Below are positions 22,201-28,200 of a stretch of DNA of 64,000 bases, piece after piece; the first letter of the stretch is position 1; every line of letters begins with the position of its first letter. The translations under genes and the position numbers were made by a program. The DNA lies in the NCBI GenBank assembly GCA_934045075.1, contig OW203745.1, forward strand, positions 15,496,768 to 15,560,767. Direction: 5' to 3'. The notes below the pieces were generated by a model. It was not told the DNA's origin. It saw nothing but the letters and a program-made list of their open reading frames with translations, and made no database searches. This DNA is from Yponomeuta sedellus (lineage: Eukaryota; Arthropoda; Insecta; Lepidoptera; Yponomeutidae).

Positions 22201-25200
22201 AGAAAGCTCGTGCCACATGTTATCGAGCTCGCGTTCGGAGGCCTGCCGCGCCTGCTTCTCGCGCATCTGATAGAGCTGGATCTCCTGCGCCTCTTTGGCT
22301 CGTAACTCGTACAACTTGGGGATCACGTCTGTGCACTTCGTCCTGGATTATAGGGGAAAGCGGGTTTGACGTATGGGGATAAAGTTATGCGAAAACTGTA
22401 GGCCAAACATATAGAAAAAAAAAGAGTAATATACGCGTCGAATTGCAAACCTCCTATTAAAAAAACCTATTCAGAGGCTAAAAATTCCACCCATGCCGGG
22501 ACTCGAACCAAGAAGTAATTTACTTCTGCAACTGTTTCGGCACTGCGGGATGTTCAGCACCTTCGCCCTAGTGTAATAAGCTTCGGATTGGTGTACGCCT
22601 TTGGAAAATCAGCAGTTGCGTTGACGCCATTTTGAATTATCTAAATTCACACTAAATGGCTGCTCTTCATTCGGCCTTTTAATAAAGAGGCTAGTAATTG
22701 GTTACCCGTTTTAGACAAAGCTGTATTATAACTAAAGACTAGCCATGTAATCGAAAGCCACCGCCCAATAAACTTCCTAGGCGCTGAATTAGAAGGATGA
22801 TTTATCCAAGCAATGGTATAATAGTTCCCACTATAAATTTAACCTTATCACTTTAAAATAAAGTCCCTACAATGAAAAATGTAGACTAGCTCTGCCTGTT
22901 AAAAGGTTAATGAGTTGGCAGCGACATAAATATTAAGCCATGGCGCGTCCAAAAGAGGTGCATACTTACAGAGGAGGGTAAACCGGAGGGTGGGCAGCAG
23001 CGCTCCCTGCAGTACGATTCCACCGAACTGCGACCCCCAACCCGCATGCCCAGCGTGGGGATTATAGGCATTACCCCCTATGATAGCACAACGTGGCGCT
23101 CTATAGGGGAGCGCTATGTCCAGCAGTGGACTAGTATAGCCTGATGACGACGACAACGACGACTTACAGAGGGGTGGCTTTAAATTTTTCCTCGTGCTCC
23201 TTCTTGCGTTTGGCCAGGAGATACGCTAGCCGATCCTTCTTGTCCTGCCAGATCATCTCGGCCCCCGCCTGCGCTTGCATCACGAATTTACGGATGTTTT
23301 CTTCCTCTTCCTTCTTCAGCATTTCTCGCAGTCTACAAGGAGAGGAAACGCGGTGGTAACCGTTAATTGTTTTGCAATTGACACACGAAGAAGAAGAAAA
23401 CTACGAGTTGTAGTTCTATGAATGGCAATCATGGACTCTTATACGTACAGGTGGTATCTAATGTATTAGATTTAAGAGGACTTGAGAAAAGATGGTCAGA
23501 GTGGTTTTTATTTCCCGCTGCCTTTTTCTCCACTACACTACGGCCTGAAGGCAGCGGCCTTCACTTTTATGTTACATTGTACTTTGACATTCAGCAAACA
23601 GAATGCAAATTCTTTACGTTGAAATAAATAGAATTGAATTGAATAAAATAGGGCCAACAACGTATAATGCAGCCTATACACGTCCCACAGTAGGGCACAG
23701 GCCTTTCTCGGAGCGATTATTGGGCGTAATCACCACGCGTGCCCACCGCGGGTTGGCGATTTCAAGCGCAGAGGTAGTTGAACACCTTCACCGTAACCGA
23801 CTGGTATTGCTAGAATAACTTCACGATTGTATTTCTTAATGATTCGCGATACTCATACATAGTTATATATTAAACGGGTCAAATTGCGATTATTTATTAG
23901 GTAAAACGTAATTGCCTTATTTCCCGACGTTTCGGCAGCGTTACAGTTGCCGTGATCTCGGCAACGGCAACTGTAACGCTGCAAGTCACACAACATCAAC
24001 TATAATAATAAAGAAATCGCTGTAAGGAACCTTAGACTTGGCACGACTTTGTCTGGATTTCATTACTTTTTAGAGATGAACGAGCAGCTCCATCGAGACT
24101 TGGCTAGTTTTTTACAGAATGTTTTTGGTAAGATTGCACTTCTTTTTGTAGAAACGTGGGCATATTGATTTAGTTTATTAGATTTTCTTATAAAATAAAT
24201 CAATCCCCCCCCCCATCTCCAAATCAAGGGCAGTAGAAGAATGTCGTAAACGACTGTAACGCAGCCGGGTCCCATTTTAGTCCAATGCATTTTATTTTGA
24301 CCAATTTTAGAGCGAAACAATAATCTTCTAATAGTTTGGTTGGGCTCTTGTGTTTTCTAATCAGGGTCACCAGGTCCTCCAAATATTCGATTTTCATAGT
24401 TTTTATAGTTTTCTTTTTTTTTATTTTATTTTAGAATCACCAAACAGAAAGTTACACTATGACATGTCAGTTAAGCATATGAGTGTTACAAAACAAGATT
24501 GTAGTGTACTATCTACAAGCAGGTGATCACAACACGCAATACATTTATAGTTAGGGTAGTAGGTAATATGAAACACAATTTTACATATTAGGTACAAACA
24601 GTGAAACAAAGTCTTAAAAACCGGCCAAGTGCGAGTCAGACTCGCGCACCGAGGGTTCCGTACAAACCTGTATTATAGACCTGAGTATTTGGTATGAATT
24701 TCAATTTAATACCTCTACGCGTTTATGAGGAAATGGGTAGTAAGTTTAAAATTATTAAAAAAATATATATGATGTGATGTAACTAAAAATTTATGGTTTT
24801 CGTAATTTTTCCTTTATCTATGCTATAAGACGTTGCTTCGTACCAAATTTCAAGATTCTGAGTTCACGGGAAGCACCCTGTAGGTTTTGATTCCCTTGCA
24901 AGTGTCGAAAATTTGCGGCATAAACGGCTGTATCTTTTGATTGCGTTGGCTTAGAAGTTTGATTTTTTCACAGCTTCAAGGGACAGTAGACCTGAGTAAT
25001 TGATATAAATTTCAGCTTCATACCTCCACGCGTTCCTGAGAAAAAGGGTCTTGACAGACGGACGGACGGACAGACGGACAACAAAGTGATCCTATAAGGG
25101 TTCCGTTTTTTCCTTTTGAGGTACGGAACCCTAAAAATCATAAAAATAATGGGTAAAACAGTAAGCCAAACTTTTATCTAACTCTAACTCGTGTTGAAAG

Positions 25201-28200
25201 GAAAGGTTTTCTCTTTATGTGGCCATTAAACCCTAACTTTAAACCAAATTTTAGCTCTCTGAGTATATGGGAAGTACTAGTTCTTTTTTCATGATCATCT
25301 TTACAGACCAATTTCCTTGGCTACAATTATTGCAAAAATATTTGATGGATTAATTAATGGTGAATTAAATATGTAGTGCTTCACGATGCACAGTTTGGCT
25401 TCCGACAGGGATTGTCGACAGAAAATGCTATTTTATCATTAAAGCATACTGTAGAATACTATGTTACTAGGCTAACGCCTGTGTATGCATGTTTCTTAGA
25501 CTTATCTAAGGCTTTTGACCTTGTGCAATATAATATTTTATGGAATAAGCTAGAAAAATGTAAACTTCCTACAGAGATTATTTTAATACTTAAGTACTGG
25601 TACTCTAGCCAACTAAATATAATTAAATGGGGTAATGTTATGTCTGAGTCATATGGTTTGAAGTGTGGAGTGAGACAGGGTGGGCTCACATCTCCTACTC
25701 TGTTTAACCTGTATGTAAATGAACTGATTGAGGGTCTCAGCAATATGCATGTCGGCTGCCATATTGACGGAACCTGTGTCAATAATATTAGTATGCAGAC
25801 GACATGGTATTGTTGAGCCCCTCAGTCATTGGACTTAGAAAACTTTTAGGGATGTGTGAAAGCTACGCTAGTCAGCATGGACTTAAATATAATACAACTA
25901 AAAGCGAATTCATGATTTTTAAGGCCGACACAAAGGTCCCTTGAAATGTACCTGTAGTAGCTTTAAATGGTATGTATACCTTTACAATTATAAAGGTATA
26001 CCATTTAAAATTGTAAATTATATACCTTTGGTAATTCTCCAATTTGAGATTGCCTGGAAGAAATTGCTTTTAGCAATAAGGCCGCCAATTGTATTTGATC
26101 TTTTGTATCTGCCGTTTTTGTAACTATTTTTCCGGTATACAATAAAGAATATTCTTATCTTATATTATCTTTAGCTAGGGTGTCGTCTTTTAAGTACTTA
26201 GGGCATATTGTCACTGAGGATTTACGAGACGACGCCGACATTGAGAGGGAGCGCAGAGCATTGTGCGTCAGAGCAAATATGGTAGTTCACAGGTTTAGAT
26301 ACTGTACAGCACAGGTTAAAATAACATTGTTTCGATCATACTGTACATCTATGTATGCTTGTAATATGTGGGCTGTATATTGGCAGAAGACTCTGAATTC
26401 TTTAAGAGTTCAGTATAATAATGCTTTCAGGATGCTGCTGGGGCTGCCGCGGGCTTGCAGCGCATCAGGCATGTTTGCGGATGCACAGGTGAATGGTTTT
26501 TATGCCGTGCTCCGCAACCGGTCCGCCGCAGCGCTCTGCAGGCTCCGCGCCAGCCCCAATAGCATTCTGACTATGATAGCGGACAGGGTAGATAGCCGAT
26601 ACACCGAAATGTGGGCCGAGAGACACAGAATTCTCTGTACAGTTACGTACCAAAAATAATTGAAAATAATAATAAAAATAAGTACATAATTGATTGATTG
26701 ATTAGAATTTGTTATTATTGTTACTAACATAATATGGGTACTTAATGCCTGAAATAAAGAATTTTTACACTATTTTTATTTTTAATGCACTAACCCGTGC
26801 TAAGGAACAAATTTAAAAACCTATTTAGAGGCTAAAAATTTCACCCATGCCGGTATTCGAACCCGCAACCTCTGGCTATCCGTACCAGCGCTCTACCAAT
26901 TGAGCCAATGGGCGACTCACGCAAAGAGGTTCGAAATTTCACTGATGCCGTGAGTCGCCCATTGGCTCAATTGGTAGAGCGCTGGCACGGATAGCCAGAG
27001 GTTGCGGGTTCGAATCCCGGCATGGGTGAAATTTTTAGCCTCTAAATAAGTTTTTAAAGAATTTTTATTTTATTTATTATTTTATCAGTGAGTGAGTGTC
27101 ATAAATGTGAAACTTTGCTGTCGCTTAACTTCGGAACTAAATGACCTACAGACTTGAAATTTTGGATTTAAAGTATGTGATTATAGCTCACTAGATGACG
27201 AAAGTTTCGGTGTACTGATCTTATCCAGAGGTTCTCAAATAGAGGCCTGAAAATGCGGGGAAATGGTTCCAGTAAAGATGGCAGTGTTTGCTTCGCGCAC
27301 AACTTGTCGGGGTCACTGACGTGCCCCCAGATTGTAAAATGTTACTTGAATAAATTATCTTTTATCTTATCCTATCTTATCTTAACCCAAATGAGAAGCC
27401 GACGTTCTACCGGTCCGCTACCATCGCTCCAGGGCGTGAGTTTATCTTACCTTCCTACTAAACTCTCCGTCCGGTAGAAGGCCTGCTACTAACCTTCCTT
27501 TCTTCGCTTTCAGATCGTCTTCGTACGACTCCAGGCACAGTTCTACTCGACGCTCCACTTTGTTGATGAGAGATCTGAAAGGGGACAGAATAACGATCAT
27601 TTGTCAAGTGACATAGTACAGTCTGTTAGCTTTTAGAATATATCTCGGCTACTATCGGATAGAATCGGATATATTCGTGTAATAGAAATATCGCTAAATA
27701 CTAATATGGGTGAGCGTCCCGTGACTACCGTTAGTGGCATTTTTCCAAGCGCTTCCGTGCTTCGCAAGGCACGTTAAGCCGTTGGTGAAATATAATGGCA
27801 GTCGTTAGGCCATGTCAGAGGCCTAATGGGCGGCTTGATAACTTCTGACAGTAAGACCCGCCACTGTCTTACAATCCTCCACCAACCCGGACTTGGCTCC
27901 CTTGGTGGAGTATGGCCTAACCTTCCTGCGACGCAGGAAGAGACCCGTGCCCCAGCAGTGGGGACATACAAGGGTTGATAACGTAATAACTAATATGACA
28001 ATTTCGAAATTGGAACGAAAATAGTGAAGAAAAGTTTTATACAGAGCACGACGTACATTCGTGTGCTTTCGGCGAAAACCGAAGCCTACTCTAGAGCCCG
28101 ACATATATTCTAAAAGCTAACAGACTGTAGTAGCGCCCAGTTTCTCGTCCACTAACAGTGTATAAATTTACTGTTATCAGGTGTCAGTTGTCTTCTGTAT

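Noticed and set aside
22117..22326. Independent small protein starting MIPKLYELRAKEAQ
   Set aside because: That start is a GTG; the segment is exon 5 of the CFAP53-like gene with a clear acceptor upstream.
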